A stretch of 64,000 nucleotides of DNA from Micrococcales bacterium UBA7469 (GTDB lineage Bacteria > Actinomycetota > Actinomycetes > Actinomycetales > Microbacteriaceae), in assembly GCA_002479805.1 (NCBI GenBank), contig DLPB01000025.1, forward strand, positions 70,278 through 134,277, read 5' to 3'. Within the stretch, counting starts at the first letter, position 1. Every line of letters starts with the position of its first letter. The position numbers and the translations under genes are program-made. Shown in pieces: positions 49,589-59,465 of this stretch. Under the pieces are notes generated by a model. It searched no databases. It was not told the origin of the DNA and was given only the letters and a program-made list of their open reading frames with translations.

Positions 49589-52438
49589 TTAGCCCAATAG
49601 CTCCGCCAGGAACTTTCCGGTGTGGCTCTGCTTTACCTTGGCAACCGCCTCCGGTGTGCCCTCGGCAATCACCAGACCGCCGCCCGAGCCTCCCTCCGGG
49701 CCAAGGTCAATCACCCAGTCAGAACAGCGAATCACATCCAGGTTGTGCTCAATCACAATCACGGTATTGCCTTTTTCCACCAGTCCGGAGAGCACCAGCA
49801 GCAGCTTTCGAACATCCTCGAAGTGCAAACCGGTGGTTGGCTCATCCAGCACGTAAATGGTCTTACCGGTTGATCTGCGCTGCAGCTCGGTTGCCAGCTT
49901 GACGCGCTGAGCCTCACCGCCGGAGAGCGTGGTAGCGCTCTGTCCAAGGGTCACGTATCCCAGGCCAACATCGACCAGGGTGTTGAGATAACGCGCGATG
50001 GCATTGATGGGTGCGAAGAATTCTGCGGCTTCGCTGATTGGCATGTTCAACACATCGCCAATTGACTTGCCCTTGTATTTCACCTGCAGGGTTTCGCGGT
50101 TATAGCGCGCTCCCTTGCAGTCCTCACACATCACATAAACATCCGGCAGGAAGTTCATTTCGATGCGAATCGTGCCATCGCCAGCGCAGGTCTCGCAGCG
50201 ACCACCCTTGACGTTGAACGAGAATCTGCCCTGCAGATAGCCACGAACTTTAGCTTCTGGGGTCTCGGCGAACAGCTTGCGAACGTGGTCAAAAACACCG
50301 GTGTAGGTGGCTGGGTTAGACCTTGGGGTGCGGCCAATTGGCGCCTGATCAACGTGAACCACCTTGTCCAGCTGATCCAAGCCCTCAATTCGGGTGTGCT
50401 TTCCGGCTACCCCCTTTGCGCCGTTGAGCTTATTTGCTAAAACCTCGTAGAGGACATCGTTTACCAGCGATGATTTGCCTGATCCGGATACACCGGTGAC
50501 CGCAGTCATCACACCCAGCGGGAACTCGACATCAACGTTCTTGAGGTTGTTCTCGCGTGCTCCAACCACCTTGATTTTTCTGGCTGGGTCAATCGCGCGC
50601 CGCTTTTTTGGAGTCTCAATTTTGACTCGACCGGCTAGATAATCACCGGTGATTGACTTCTTGTTGTCCAACAGCGCCTTGTAGCTGCCGGAGTGCACGA
50701 CCTCGCCACCATTGAGGCCGGCACCCGGTCCAATGTCAACCAGCCAATCGGCAGTTCGGATGGTGTCTTCGTCGTGCTCAACCACAATCAGGGTGTTGCC
50801 CAGATTCTTAAGCTTCACAAGTGTTTCAATCAGCCGCAGGTTGTCCCTTTGATGCAAACCAATTGAAGGCTCATCGAGTACGTAGAGCACACCGGTCAGC
50901 CCAGCGCCAATTTGGGTTGCAAGGCGAATTCGCTGCGCCTCACCACCGGAAAGTGATCCGGCTGCTCTCTCGAGCGATAGGTAGTCCAAACCGACCGCCA
51001 AAAGGAAGTCAAGTCTGGCTCGAATCTCTCTGAGCACCTGGGCCGCAATTGTTGCCTCTCGATCGGTAAGTTCGATGGTCTCGAAAAACGCATGCGCATT
51101 TCTCAGGCTCATAGCTGCGACGTCATGAATTGACTTCTCATGAACTTTTACAGCGAGTACTTCGGGGCGCAGGCGGGAGCCGTCGCACTCTGGGCAGGGG
51201 ATCTCACGCAAAAATTCTGACCACTTACCACGTGCCCAATCTGAGTCCGCTTCTAGGTAGCGGCGCTCGACATACGGCAAAACTCCCTCAAAGCCGGAGG
51301 TGTAGCGCATCTCGCGGCCATACTTCGATCGCCACTTGACCTGCACCTCAAAGTCGTTGCCATTGAGGATGGCATCTCGAACTTCTTCGGCAAGATCCTG
51401 CCACGGAGTCTCGAGCGAGAAATCTAGGTCTTTAGTCAATCCATCGAGCAATCTGACAAAGTAGCTGTAAAGACCCTTGCCCTGGGTCGACCAAGGCAGC
51501 AGCACACCGTCGTTGATGCTGGATGCCTCGTCACCTACTACCAACTGCTCATCTACCGCCATCTTGACGCCGAGTCCGGAACAGGCAGGGCAAGAACCAA
51601 ATGGTGCGTTGAAGCTGAAGGTTCTAGGTTCAATTTCTGAAAGTGCAATGTCGTGCTCATTTGGGCAGGAAAGTCGCTCTGAGAAGGTGCGTTGCTTACC
51701 CTCATCGACGAAGTCGACCACAATTCGACCATCCGCCAGCTGCAATGCGGTTTCAACTGAGTCGGTGAGTCTCGATGCGACATCAGCCTTGATGGCCAGT
51801 CGGTCAACCACAACCGCAATATCGTGCTTGAAGCTCTTCTTTAGCGGCTTTGCTTCGCTAAGAACTACCGTCTCGCCATCGACCATGGCGCGGGCATAGC
51901 CTTGCGATTGCAGCGAGGCAAACAGGTCCTGAAACTCCCCCTTTTTCTGCTGCACTATCGGAGCTAGCAGCTGGAACCGAGTTCCATCCGGAAGGGTCAG
52001 TAGCTGATCGACAATGGCCTGTGGGGTCTGCTTGGAGATCACCTCACCGCAGATGTGACAGTGCGGGACACCAATTCTTGCCCAGAGCAGCCTCAGGTAG
52101 TCGTGAATCTCGGTGATGGTTCCAACTGTGGAGCGTGGGTTTCGGTTGGTGGATTTCTGGTCAATGGAAACCGCAGGACTTAGGCCCTCGATGAAATCAA
52201 CATCTGGGCGGTCAACCTGACCCAAAAACTGACGAGCGTAGGCACTTAGCGATTCCACATAGCGACGCTGACCCTCGGCAAAGATGGTGTCGAAAGCTAG
52301 CGATGACTTACCGGAGCCAGAAAGACCGGTGAAAACAATCAGCGCGTCTCTGGGGATCTCGAGGTTCAGGTTCTTGAGGTTGTGGACGCGCGCGCCCTTG
52401 ATGGAGAGCTTGGAGCCGGATGGGGTCTGAATGGTCAC
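49589..52438 (-). CDS. uvrA: Excinuclease ABC subunit A
   Basis: 949 residues; damage-recognition ATPase of nucleotide excision repair. It has two ABC ATPase modules, with Walker A FTGLSGSGKSSL near residue 38 and VTGVSGSGKSSL near 640, signatures LSGGEAQRIRLATQ and LSGGEAQRVKLATE, and Cys clusters for zinc (CPECDG, CETCAGDG, CEDCKGARYN). GTG start without a Shine-Dalgarno sequence. A TAAACT hexamer six bases upstream, overlapping the uvrB stop, suggests a separate leaderless transcript. Confidence 0.97.
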   Translation of the reverse strand: MTIQTPSGSKLSIKGARVHNLKNLNLEIPRDALIVFTGLSGSGKSSLAFDTIFAEGQRRYVESLSAYARQFLGQVDRPDVDFIEGLSPAVSIDQKSTNRNPRSTVGTITEIHDYLRLLWARIGVPHCHICGEVISKQTPQAIVDQLLTLPDGTRFQLLAPIVQQKKGEFQDLFASLQSQGYARAMVDGETVVLSEAKPLKKSFKHDIAVVVDRLAIKADVASRLTDSVETALQLADGRIVVDFVDEGKQRTFSERLSCPNEHDIALSEIEPRTFSFNAPFGSCPACSGLGVKMAVDEQLVVGDEASSINDGVLLPWSTQGKGLYSYFVRLLDGLTKDLDFSLETPWQDLAEEVRDAILNGNDFEVQVKWRSKYGREMRYTSGFEGVLPYVERRYLEADSDWARGKWSEFLREIPCPECDGSRLRPEVLAVKVHEKSIHDVAAMSLRNAHAFFETIELTDREATIAAQVLREIRARLDFLLAVGLDYLSLERAAGSLSGGEAQRIRLATQIGAGLTGVLYVLDEPSIGLHQRDNLRLIETLVKLKNLGNTLIVVEHDEDTIRTADWLVDIGPGAGLNGGEVVHSGSYKALLDNKKSITGDYLAGRVKIETPKKRRAIDPARKIKVVGARENNLKNVDVEFPLGVMTAVTGVSGSGKSSLVNDVLYEVLANKLNGAKGVAGKHTRIEGLDQLDKVVHVDQAPIGRTPRSNPATYTGVFDHVRKLFAETPEAKVRGYLQGRFSFNVKGGRCETCAGDGTIRIEMNFLPDVYVMCEDCKGARYNRETLQVKYKGKSIGDVLNMPISEAAEFFAPINAIARYLNTLVDVGLGYVTLGQSATTLSGGEAQRVKLATELQRRSTGKTIYVLDEPTTGLHFEDVRKLLLVLSGLVEKGNTVIVIEHNLDVIRCSDWVIDLGPEGGSGGGLVIAEGTPEAVAKVKQSHTGKFLAELLG

Positions 52439-52444
52439 CTAAGA

Positions 52445-52450
52445 AGTTTA
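52445..52450 (-). promoter_or_regulatory. Probable -10 element (TAAACT) of uvrA overlapping the uvrB stop
   Basis: Minus-strand TAAACT, whose TAA is the uvrB stop codon, lies six bases before the uvrA GTG. No TGTCRGT element or clear -35 was found at the right distance, so DNA-damage control cannot be claimed. Confidence 0.3.
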
Positions 52451-54514
52451 GGCGTGTCCCGCCGTCTCAATTTGCCTCAGCTCCCGCTTGAGCTCAGAAA
52501 TCTCATCGCGGATGCGAGCGGCCAGCTCAAACTGCAACTCTGAGGCCGCCAGCTTCATTTGTGCGTCGAGGTCCAAAATTGTAGACAGCAGGGCATCCTT
52601 GCCGGCAGTCCCAATATTGGTTCGGCCTCGCATTGGAACGCTGGTTTTGCGCTTGGGTTCCTTTTTGAGGTCTTCGATCAGCTGAGCGGTGTCGACTTCC
52701 TCCCGCATTAACTGGTCCGTGATGTCGGCAATTTGCTTACGCAACGGAGTCGGATCGATACCGTTGGCGACGTTGTAGGCAACCTGCTTCTCGCGCCTGC
52801 GGTTGGTTTCGTCGATAGCTTTAGCCATCGAATCGGTGATTCGATCGGCATACATGTGGACTTCACCGTTGATGTTTCGAGCGGCTCGACCAATGGTCTG
52901 GATCAGCGAGGTGGCAGAGCGAAGGAAGCCTTCCTTGTCTGCATCCAGGATTGACACTAGCGATACCTCAGGCAGGTCAAGACCTTCGCGCAGCAGGTTT
53001 ATACCCACCAAGACATCAAAGATTCCCTGGCGCAGCTCGCGTAGCAGTTCAACGCGTCGCAGGGTATCGACGTCCGAGTGCAGGTAGCGCACCTTGATGC
53101 CCATCTCGGTGAAGTAGTCGGTAACCTCTTCGGCCAGTCGCTTGGTTAGTGTGGTGACCAACACTCGCTCATTGCGCTCGGTGCGGACCTTGATTTCCTC
53201 CAGTAGGTCATCAATCTGACCCTTGGATGGTTTGACCACGATCTGCGGGTCCACCAGCCCGGTTGGTCGAATAATCTGCTCAACCACGCCATCGGCCCTA
53301 GCCAGCTCATACTTACCCGGGGTAGCTGAGAGGTAAACAGTCTGGCCGGTGCGCTCTAGGAACTCTTCAAAACGAAGCGGTCTGTTATCTAAAGCGGACG
53401 GCAATCTGAAGCCATGCTCCACCAGTGTGCGCTTGCGAGACGCATCACCGGCAGACATCGCACCGATCTGCGGCACGGTGACGTGCGATTCATCGATAAC
53501 CGTGAGGAAGTCCTCCGGGAAGTAATCCAGCAAACAGGCCGGTGGCTCCCCCTCTTCGCGCTGGTCTATCTGGCGAGAGTAGTTCTCAATGCCCGAGCAG
53601 AAGCCAAGCTCACGAATCATCTCCAAATCAAAGGTGGTGCGCATCTTGATGCGTTGCGCCTCCAATAGTTTCCCTTGCTGCTCAAACTCGCGGTAGCGAC
53701 TCTCGAGTTCTTCCTCGATGGACTCGATAGCTTGAGCCATGCGCTCGGCCGGCGCAACGTAATACGAAGCCGGATAGATTGCCACCGACTGGCGCTCCAT
53801 TAGCACCTCGCCGGTTAGTGGGTGGATGCGATAAATCTTCTCAATCTCATCCCCGAAGAATTCGATTCGGGTGGCTTCCTCATCGTAAACGGCGATTACC
53901 TCGACGGTGTCACCCTTCACCCTGAAGTTTCCGCGCACAAATTCGATGTCATTGCGCTGGTACTGAATCTGCACCAGGCCACGAATCAATTCATCTCGAT
54001 CGATGCGCTGCCCGACCTGAAGAGGTAGTGACTGGGCTAGATATTCCTTTGGTGCGCCGAGTCCGTAGATGCAAGAGACGGTTGACACCACAATCACATC
54101 GCGGCGAGACAGCAGCGACATCGTTGCCGAGTAGCGAAGGCGCTCGACCTCTTCGTTGATGGTCGAATCCTTTTCAATGAATGTGTCGGTTTGCGGCACA
54201 TAGGCCTCAGGCTGGTAGTAGTCGTAGTAGCTGACAAAGTACTCAACCGCGTTCTCAGGGAACATCATGCGAAGTTCGCTGGCTAGCTGAGCTGCCAAAG
54301 TCTTGTTGTGGGCGATGACCAGCGTGGGGCGTTGAAGTTTTTCGATAAGCCACGCAGTGGTTGCAGACTTACCGGTACCGGTGGCACCGAGAAGTACCAC
54401 ATCGCGCTCTCCGGCTTGGATGCGCTCTGCCAGCTCCTTGATGGCCTGCGGCTGATCTCCAGAGGGCTGGTATGGAGTGACTGCCTTGAACTGCCTGACG
54501 TCTTCCGGGGTCAC
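52448..54514 (-). CDS. uvrB: Excinuclease ABC subunit B
   Basis: 688 residues, helicase-like damage verifier. Walker A VLLGATGTGKSATTAWLI, the beta-hairpin region VSYYDYYQPEAYVPQTDTFIEKD, DESH box VIDESHVTV, QTIGRAARN motif VI, and a C-terminal UVR domain that binds UvrC. The GTG start has GAGGA six bases upstream and overlaps the coaE stop by four bases. uvrB, uvrA and uvrC are contiguous here. Confidence 0.97.
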   Translation of the reverse strand: MTPEDVRQFKAVTPYQPSGDQPQAIKELAERIQAGERDVVLLGATGTGKSATTAWLIEKLQRPTLVIAHNKTLAAQLASELRMMFPENAVEYFVSYYDYYQPEAYVPQTDTFIEKDSTINEEVERLRYSATMSLLSRRDVIVVSTVSCIYGLGAPKEYLAQSLPLQVGQRIDRDELIRGLVQIQYQRNDIEFVRGNFRVKGDTVEVIAVYDEEATRIEFFGDEIEKIYRIHPLTGEVLMERQSVAIYPASYYVAPAERMAQAIESIEEELESRYREFEQQGKLLEAQRIKMRTTFDLEMIRELGFCSGIENYSRQIDQREEGEPPACLLDYFPEDFLTVIDESHVTVPQIGAMSAGDASRKRTLVEHGFRLPSALDNRPLRFEEFLERTGQTVYLSATPGKYELARADGVVEQIIRPTGLVDPQIVVKPSKGQIDDLLEEIKVRTERNERVLVTTLTKRLAEEVTDYFTEMGIKVRYLHSDVDTLRRVELLRELRQGIFDVLVGINLLREGLDLPEVSLVSILDADKEGFLRSATSLIQTIGRAARNINGEVHMYADRITDSMAKAIDETNRRREKQVAYNVANGIDPTPLRKQIADITDQLMREEVDTAQLIEDLKKEPKRKTSVPMRGRTNIGTAGKDALLSTILDLDAQMKLAASELQFELAARIRDEISELKRELRQIETAGHA

Positions 54515-55095
54515 TTTGATTCCTCGAAATTTTTAAAAGCGGCATCTGCCCGTTGCAGGAGCTCTTCAAGTGAGCAATTGGAATCTATTACTAGGTCGGC
54601 AACCGCTTCGCGCTGCTGATCGGTAGCTTGTGCGGCGACTCGACTGCGCGCCTCTGACTCTGTCATGCCGCGATTTTGAACAAGCCGCTGCACTCGAACC
54701 GCTTCATCGCAGCTGATTGCAACTACTTTGTCGAACTTCAACTTGGAGTTGCTCTCTACGAACAATGGGATGGTGTAGACCACGACACCTGAGAGATCAG
54801 CGACTCGCTCCAATGCCAGGTCTTGGATCAGAGGGTGCAAAATGGCTTCCAGCTTTTTGCGGTTTGAGTCGCTAGTGAATACCAGCTGGGCCAAAGCCGA
54901 CCGATTAAGAGAGCCGTCGGCTGCCAAGACGGAGGAACCAAACGCCTCGACGACTTTCTGCAGCCCGATTGAGCCTGGGTTAACCACTTCACGGGCTAAT
55001 AGGTCAGCGTCTATTTCGGTTGCGCCGAGCTCCACCCAGCGTCGAGCAACCGTCGACTTTCCGGATCCAATCCCACCTGTGAGAGCAATCAGCAC
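54511..55095 (-). CDS. coaE: Dephospho-CoA kinase
   Basis: 194 residues; last step of coenzyme A synthesis. P-loop LTGGIGSGKSTVA at residues 5-17, the TEIDADLLAREVV block with the substrate Asp, and VVYTIPLFVESN. It lies between rpsA and uvrB, as in many Actinobacteria. There is no C-terminal UPF0157 fusion, unlike mycobacterial CoaE. Confidence 0.95.
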   Translation of the reverse strand: MLIALTGGIGSGKSTVARRWVELGATEIDADLLAREVVNPGSIGLQKVVEAFGSSVLAADGSLNRSALAQLVFTSDSNRKKLEAILHPLIQDLALERVADLSGVVVYTIPLFVESNSKLKFDKVVAISCDEAVRVQRLVQNRGMTESEARSRVAAQATDQQREAVADLVIDSNCSLEELLQRADAAFKNFEESK

Positions 55096-55111
55096 TGGCT
55101 AAGGATAAACG

Positions 55112-55140
55112 AAAGCGGGGGCGCTTTCGCACCCCCGCTT
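55112..55140 (-). terminator. Intrinsic terminator of rpsA
   Basis: Minus strand: AAGCGGGGGTGC, a GAAA tetraloop, then GCGCCCCCGCTT, a long GC stem with one G-T pair, followed by TCGTTTATCC. It starts 14 bases after the rpsA stop. The U-tract is interrupted, so some readthrough into coaE is possible. Confidence 0.65.
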
Positions 55141-55153
55141 CGCTTTAGGTTAT

Positions 55154-56614
55154 TTACTTGTCGCCGGCTAGCTTGTCGCGAAGGGCGGCAAGTGACTCGT
55201 CGTCTGCCAAGGTACCCTCGGTTGACGCGGTTCCAGCGGAAGCGGTTGGCTCCTGTGCAGGTACTGCAGGTGCCTCTGGCAGTGCAGCTAGCTGAGCACG
55301 GGTTGCCTTGACCTGAGCCTTGTGAGTCTCCCAACGTGCGTGAGCCTCGGCGTATTCTGCCTCCCACTTCGCACGAGCCTCCTCGAAGCCAGCCTTCCAC
55401 TCGTTGGTGGCTGGGTCGAAGCCCTCTGGGTAACGGTAGTTGCCGTTCTCGTCGTAGTCAGCGCTCATGCCGTAAAGCACTGGGTTGAAGTCGGTGCCCT
55501 CTGGGTCAACCTCGTCCAAAGCCTGCTTTAGGGATAGCGAGATGCGACGACGCTCTAGGTCGATGTCGATCAACTTAACGAATACGTCTTCGTTGACAGA
55601 AACCACCTGGTCGGCGTGCTCAACGTGCTTGGAGGATAGCTCCGAGATGTGAACTAGACCCTCGATGCCATCGGCAACGCGAACGAATGCGCCGAATGGA
55701 ACGATCTTGGTGACCTTGCCCGGGATGTACTGGCCAATGGCGTGAGTACGGGCGAACAGCTGCCATGGGTCTTCCTGGGTTGCCTTCAGCGATAGCGATA
55801 CACGCTCGCGGTCGTTGTCAACCTCGAGAACCTCAACGGTAACTTCCTGGCCAACCTCAACAACCTCGCTGGCGTGCTCAATGTGCTTCCAGCTCAGCTC
55901 GGAAACGTGGACTAGACCGTCTACGCCACCTAGGTCGATGAAGGCACCGAAGTTTACGATCGAGGAAACCACACCGGTGCGAACCTGACCCTTGACTAGG
56001 TCGTTTAGGAAGGTGGTGCGGTTAGCGCTCTGGCTCTCCTCTAGAAGGGCGCGACGAGAAAGCACAACGTTGTTGCGGTTCTTGTCAAGCTCAAGAATCT
56101 TGGCCTCGACCTCGGTGCCAAGGTATGGACCTAGGTCGCGAACGCGGCGCAACTCGATTAGCGATGCAGGTAGGAAGCCTCGTAGACCGATGTCAACGAT
56201 TACACCACCCTTAACAACCTCGATAACGACACCCTTGACCACGCCATCGGCTTCCTTGATCTTCTCAACGTCGCCCCAGGCACGCTCGTACTGAGCACGC
56301 TTCTTGGAAAGAATTAGTCGGCCTTCCTTGTCTTCCTTCTGAAGAACAAGTGCCTCGATTGCATCGCCAACCTTGACGATGTCATTTGGATCTGCATCCT
56401 GACGGATGGAGAGCTCGCGAACCGGGATAACACCCTCGGTCTTGTATCCGACGTCTACTAGGACCTCGTCGCGATCAATTTTTACGATGGTTCCAGAGAT
56501 TAAGTCACCGTCGTTGAAGAATTTTAGGGTTGCTTCGACCGCTTTTAGGAAGTCTTCTGCTGAGCCAATGTCGTTTACTGCTACCTGCTTGTTAGCGGTC
56601 TTGTTGGTTGCCAT
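55154..56614 (-). CDS. rpsA: 30S ribosomal protein S1
   Basis: 486 residues with four S1 RNA-binding repeats (about residues 35-105, 120-190, 205-275 and 290-360; for example GVVSSIVNFGAFIDLGGVDGLVHVSELS). An acidic, Ala/Glu-rich C-terminal tail without a repeat follows, as in other Actinobacteria. No Shine-Dalgarno sequence is seen before ATG. The 130 bases upstream contain TTGACG followed 19 bases later by TGAATA, a weak promoter candidate. Confidence 0.95.
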   Translation of the reverse strand: MATNKTANKQVAVNDIGSAEDFLKAVEATLKFFNDGDLISGTIVKIDRDEVLVDVGYKTEGVIPVRELSIRQDADPNDIVKVGDAIEALVLQKEDKEGRLILSKKRAQYERAWGDVEKIKEADGVVKGVVIEVVKGGVIVDIGLRGFLPASLIELRRVRDLGPYLGTEVEAKILELDKNRNNVVLSRRALLEESQSANRTTFLNDLVKGQVRTGVVSSIVNFGAFIDLGGVDGLVHVSELSWKHIEHASEVVEVGQEVTVEVLEVDNDRERVSLSLKATQEDPWQLFARTHAIGQYIPGKVTKIVPFGAFVRVADGIEGLVHISELSSKHVEHADQVVSVNEDVFVKLIDIDLERRRISLSLKQALDEVDPEGTDFNPVLYGMSADYDENGNYRYPEGFDPATNEWKAGFEEARAKWEAEYAEAHARWETHKAQVKATRAQLAALPEAPAVPAQEPTASAGTASTEGTLADDESLAALRDKLAGDK

Positions 56615-56744
56615 ATATGGTGTTATTCACTTTGTTTTACTCGGGCCGCGTCAAACCAAAAACCTTAGAAAAGCTTTCCGATTTGTCCGGCGATTGGACA
56701 GGGATTTCGTGCCAAATGGCACTTGCGCAAGCTTACAGGTATTT

Positions 56745-59432
56745 CTAGTGCCCTGCTAGTTCCCAGTTGGCACCAATTCCAATGTGCACCTCAAGTGGTA
56801 CCGACAACTTAGCGACATCGCTCATCGCCTCGATGGCCAGGGCTTTTAGCTGCTCTAACTCTCCCGGTGCCACTGCAAATACCAACTCATCGTGAACCTG
56901 AAGCAACATTTGCGACTTCAGGCCAGCCGAAAGCATCAAGCCGTGCACCTTGATCATCGCGAGCTTCATGATGTCTGCGGCGGTGCCTTGAATTGGGGCA
57001 TTTAGGGCAGCCCGTCTGGCATTTTCGCGCAGCTGGAAAATCTTGGAATTTAGATCCGGGAACGGCCTTCTGCGACCGTAAACCGTAGTCGTATATCCCA
57101 GCGTTTTGGCCTTTTGAACAACCTGGTCGAGGTAGGTCTTTACGCCACCAAATCGAGCAAAGTAATCCGCCATCAATTGCTTGGCCTCTTTACTATCGAT
57201 TCGCAGCTGTCTCGCCAGACCATACTCGCTCAGCCCGTAAACCAGACCGTAACTCATGGCCTTGACCTTGGAGCGCATTTGAGAAGTAACCTCGGATGGC
57301 TCTACTCCGTAGATTCGGGCTCCAACAAAACTGTGCAGGTCCTCCCCCAGGTTGAAGGCTTCGATCAGGCCCTGATCCCCAGACAGGTGGGCCATGATGC
57401 GCATTTCAATCTGCGAGTAGTCAGCCGTCAGTAGGGTCTCAAAACCAGCTCCGGCGACAAATGCACTTCTAAGCTTTTGCCCCCTGGCGGTCTTGATCGG
57501 GATGTTTTGAAGATTTGGGTTTTCGCTGCTCAGGCGACCGGTCGCGGTTCCAACCTGAGAGTAGGTGGTGTGGATCCGTCCGTCAGTCTCAATCGCCTTT
57601 ATGAGGGTTTCTGCCATCTGGCGCAGTTTGGTTGCGTCCCGGTGGGCTAGAAGTCGTTCCAGAAAAGGGTGCTCGGTCTGTTCGTAAAGCGTGGCAAGCG
57701 CCTCGGCGTTGGTGGAGAAGCCGGTTTTTACGCTCCTGGTGCCCTGCATGCCAAGCTCTTCAAACAAGACGGTCTGGAGCTGCTTCGGACTTGCCAGGTT
57801 TACCTCATGGCCGATTATTGCGTAGGCCTCTCTGGCAACCTGGTCGACCTCTTTGGTTAGCTCGTCGAACTGTTGCTCGAGATTGGCGCGATCAACGGCA
57901 ATACCCAGCTGCTCCATTTGGGCCAGCGCAACGCTGGCGGGCAGCTCGATGTCGCGGTAAACACCCAGGGAACCCTCCGACTCCAACTGTGCTACCGCGA
58001 GCCTGGTCAAAACCGCATAAATCCAGGCATCCAGCGACGGGTCGCTCTCGGCAAAGAGCTCATTGGCATCCTGCCTTGCGATGTCGATTCCGGCGTACGT
58101 GCGAATCAGTGCATCTGGGTTTAAGTCTTTGGTGAGTGGATCTAGCAGGTAGCAGGCCAGCATTGGATCGTCACCGATGCTGCCGAGCGTTATGCCAATC
58201 GAATTCAGCTGCTTGGAAAGCTCCTTAAAGTTCCAGGTGCCAAAGCCACCTTCCGTTAGTAGCTGACTCGGATCCCCAGCTCCATCCCAATTCAAGCGCT
58301 TGGTGAGGGTCGCCGCTCCCAGGCCGACAACCTTCTGATTGGCAATCTCAACTTTGACGAAAGTAGCTTCGTCGGCAATTAACTTGGCAACCTCACCCAA
58401 GCTGGCTGTTTCTGGCTCTACTGGTTGCGAAGGCAGTGAGGCCACCAGCTCGCTAGCGGCCGTGGAAATTGGTTCTGCAGCCAAGGTCTCTTGGACCTTG
58501 TCCGGCTCAATCCTTGCGCTGATGACTTTGTGCTGCGAGCCGTTGGTGCCGCGCAGCTTCAGCACCCTGGTTAGCAGCGTTCTAAAGGAGAGCTTCGCGA
58601 AGACCTCCTTTACCTGATCTTCGTTCACCGCACCAAGTTCAAGATCATTCAGTGAAAACTCGAATTCCAGGTCTCGCAGTAGGTGGTTTAGTCTGCGATT
58701 TCTGACCGCAAGCTCCTTGTGCTCGCGCAGGCTTTCGCCCACCTTGCCTGAAATTTGATCGGCATTGTCCAAGATTGCCTGCAGCGAACCGTACTCCTGA
58801 ATCCATTTCGCTGCTGTTTTTGGCCCAACGCCGGGAATGCCCTTGAGGTTGTCTGAGGTCTCCCCCACCAAAGCCGCTAGCTCTGGATATTGCTTGGCAT
58901 GAACCCCGTATTTTTCAACCACCGCTGCATCATCCATGCGGGCGAGGTTTAGCACGCCCTTGACTGGATAAAGGATTGTCACCTCTTCGGTAATCAACTG
59001 GAAGGTATCGCGATCACCGGAAACCACAAGAACCCGCATGCCAGCTTCTTCGCCCTTGACGCTCAGCGATGCAATCAAATCATCGGCTTCAAACATCTCT
59101 CGCGAGACACTGGTGATGTTCATGGCGGTGAGAGCCTCGACCAATAGCTCGGTCTGGCCCATGAATTCGGGCGGGGTCTCGCCCCTGGTGCCCTTGTACT
59201 CAGGCAGTTCCTGAGTTCTGAAACTTTCGCGCGAAACATCGAATGCCACGCAGAGGTGGGTTGGCTTCTCAAGCTCCAATATGTTGAGCATCATCGAAAT
59301 GAAACCGTGCACCGCGTTGGTGTGCTGACCGGCTGCATTTTTGAAGTTATCTGGGCTGAGAGCATAGAAGGCCCGGAATGCCAGCGAGTGACCGTCAATC
59401 AGTAAAAGGGTAGGCTTTTCGCTAGCGCTCAT
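56745..59432 (-). CDS. polA: DNA polymerase I
   Basis: 895 residues. The N-terminal 5' nuclease has LLIDGHSLAFRAFYAL, FEADDLIASL and VSGDRDTFQL. A middle 3'-5' exonuclease-like domain has lost the first DxE motif, as is usual in Actinobacteria. The polymerase domain has motif A LLTADYSQIEMRIMAHLSGD, motif B RSKVKAMSYGLVYG and motif C QVHDELVFA. ATG 59432 matches the family N-terminus (SEKPTLLLIDGHS) and lies seven bases after TAGGCT; the frame is open to TTG 59462. It fills repair gaps and replaces RNA primers. Confidence 0.97.
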   Translation of the reverse strand: MSASEKPTLLLIDGHSLAFRAFYALSPDNFKNAAGQHTNAVHGFISMMLNILELEKPTHLCVAFDVSRESFRTQELPEYKGTRGETPPEFMGQTELLVEALTAMNITSVSREMFEADDLIASLSVKGEEAGMRVLVVSGDRDTFQLITEEVTILYPVKGVLNLARMDDAAVVEKYGVHAKQYPELAALVGETSDNLKGIPGVGPKTAAKWIQEYGSLQAILDNADQISGKVGESLREHKELAVRNRRLNHLLRDLEFEFSLNDLELGAVNEDQVKEVFAKLSFRTLLTRVLKLRGTNGSQHKVISARIEPDKVQETLAAEPISTAASELVASLPSQPVEPETASLGEVAKLIADEATFVKVEIANQKVVGLGAATLTKRLNWDGAGDPSQLLTEGGFGTWNFKELSKQLNSIGITLGSIGDDPMLACYLLDPLTKDLNPDALIRTYAGIDIARQDANELFAESDPSLDAWIYAVLTRLAVAQLESEGSLGVYRDIELPASVALAQMEQLGIAVDRANLEQQFDELTKEVDQVAREAYAIIGHEVNLASPKQLQTVLFEELGMQGTRSVKTGFSTNAEALATLYEQTEHPFLERLLAHRDATKLRQMAETLIKAIETDGRIHTTYSQVGTATGRLSSENPNLQNIPIKTARGQKLRSAFVAGAGFETLLTADYSQIEMRIMAHLSGDQGLIEAFNLGEDLHSFVGARIYGVEPSEVTSQMRSKVKAMSYGLVYGLSEYGLARQLRIDSKEAKQLMADYFARFGGVKTYLDQVVQKAKTLGYTTTVYGRRRPFPDLNSKIFQLRENARRAALNAPIQGTAADIMKLAMIKVHGLMLSAGLKSQMLLQVHDELVFAVAPGELEQLKALAIEAMSDVAKLSVPLEVHIGIGANWELAGH

Positions 59433-59439
59433 GCCCGCT

Positions 59440-59445
59440 AGCCTA
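59440..59445 (-). promoter_or_regulatory. Probable -10 element (TAGGCT) of polA
   Basis: Minus-strand TAGGCT seven bases before the polA ATG, no Shine-Dalgarno sequence. It supports a leaderless mRNA and the shorter polA start. It sits within the 33-base gap to the divergent thioesterase gene. Confidence 0.4.
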
Positions 59446-59465
59446 CTTCGCCGAGGAGTCAATTC

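Noticed and set aside
54175..54210. GTGTCGGTT...TAGGCC in the uvrB gene as a RecA-NDp promoter
   Set aside because: It is internal to uvrB on the non-coding strand, the spacing is off by one, and the hexamer does not fit TAnnnT.
56709..56722. Palindrome GTGCCAAATGGCAC between polA and rpsA as an operator or terminator
   Set aside because: Only a six-pair repeat with no U-run and no known regulator motif; polA termination by it is not supported. Kept only as a curiosity.
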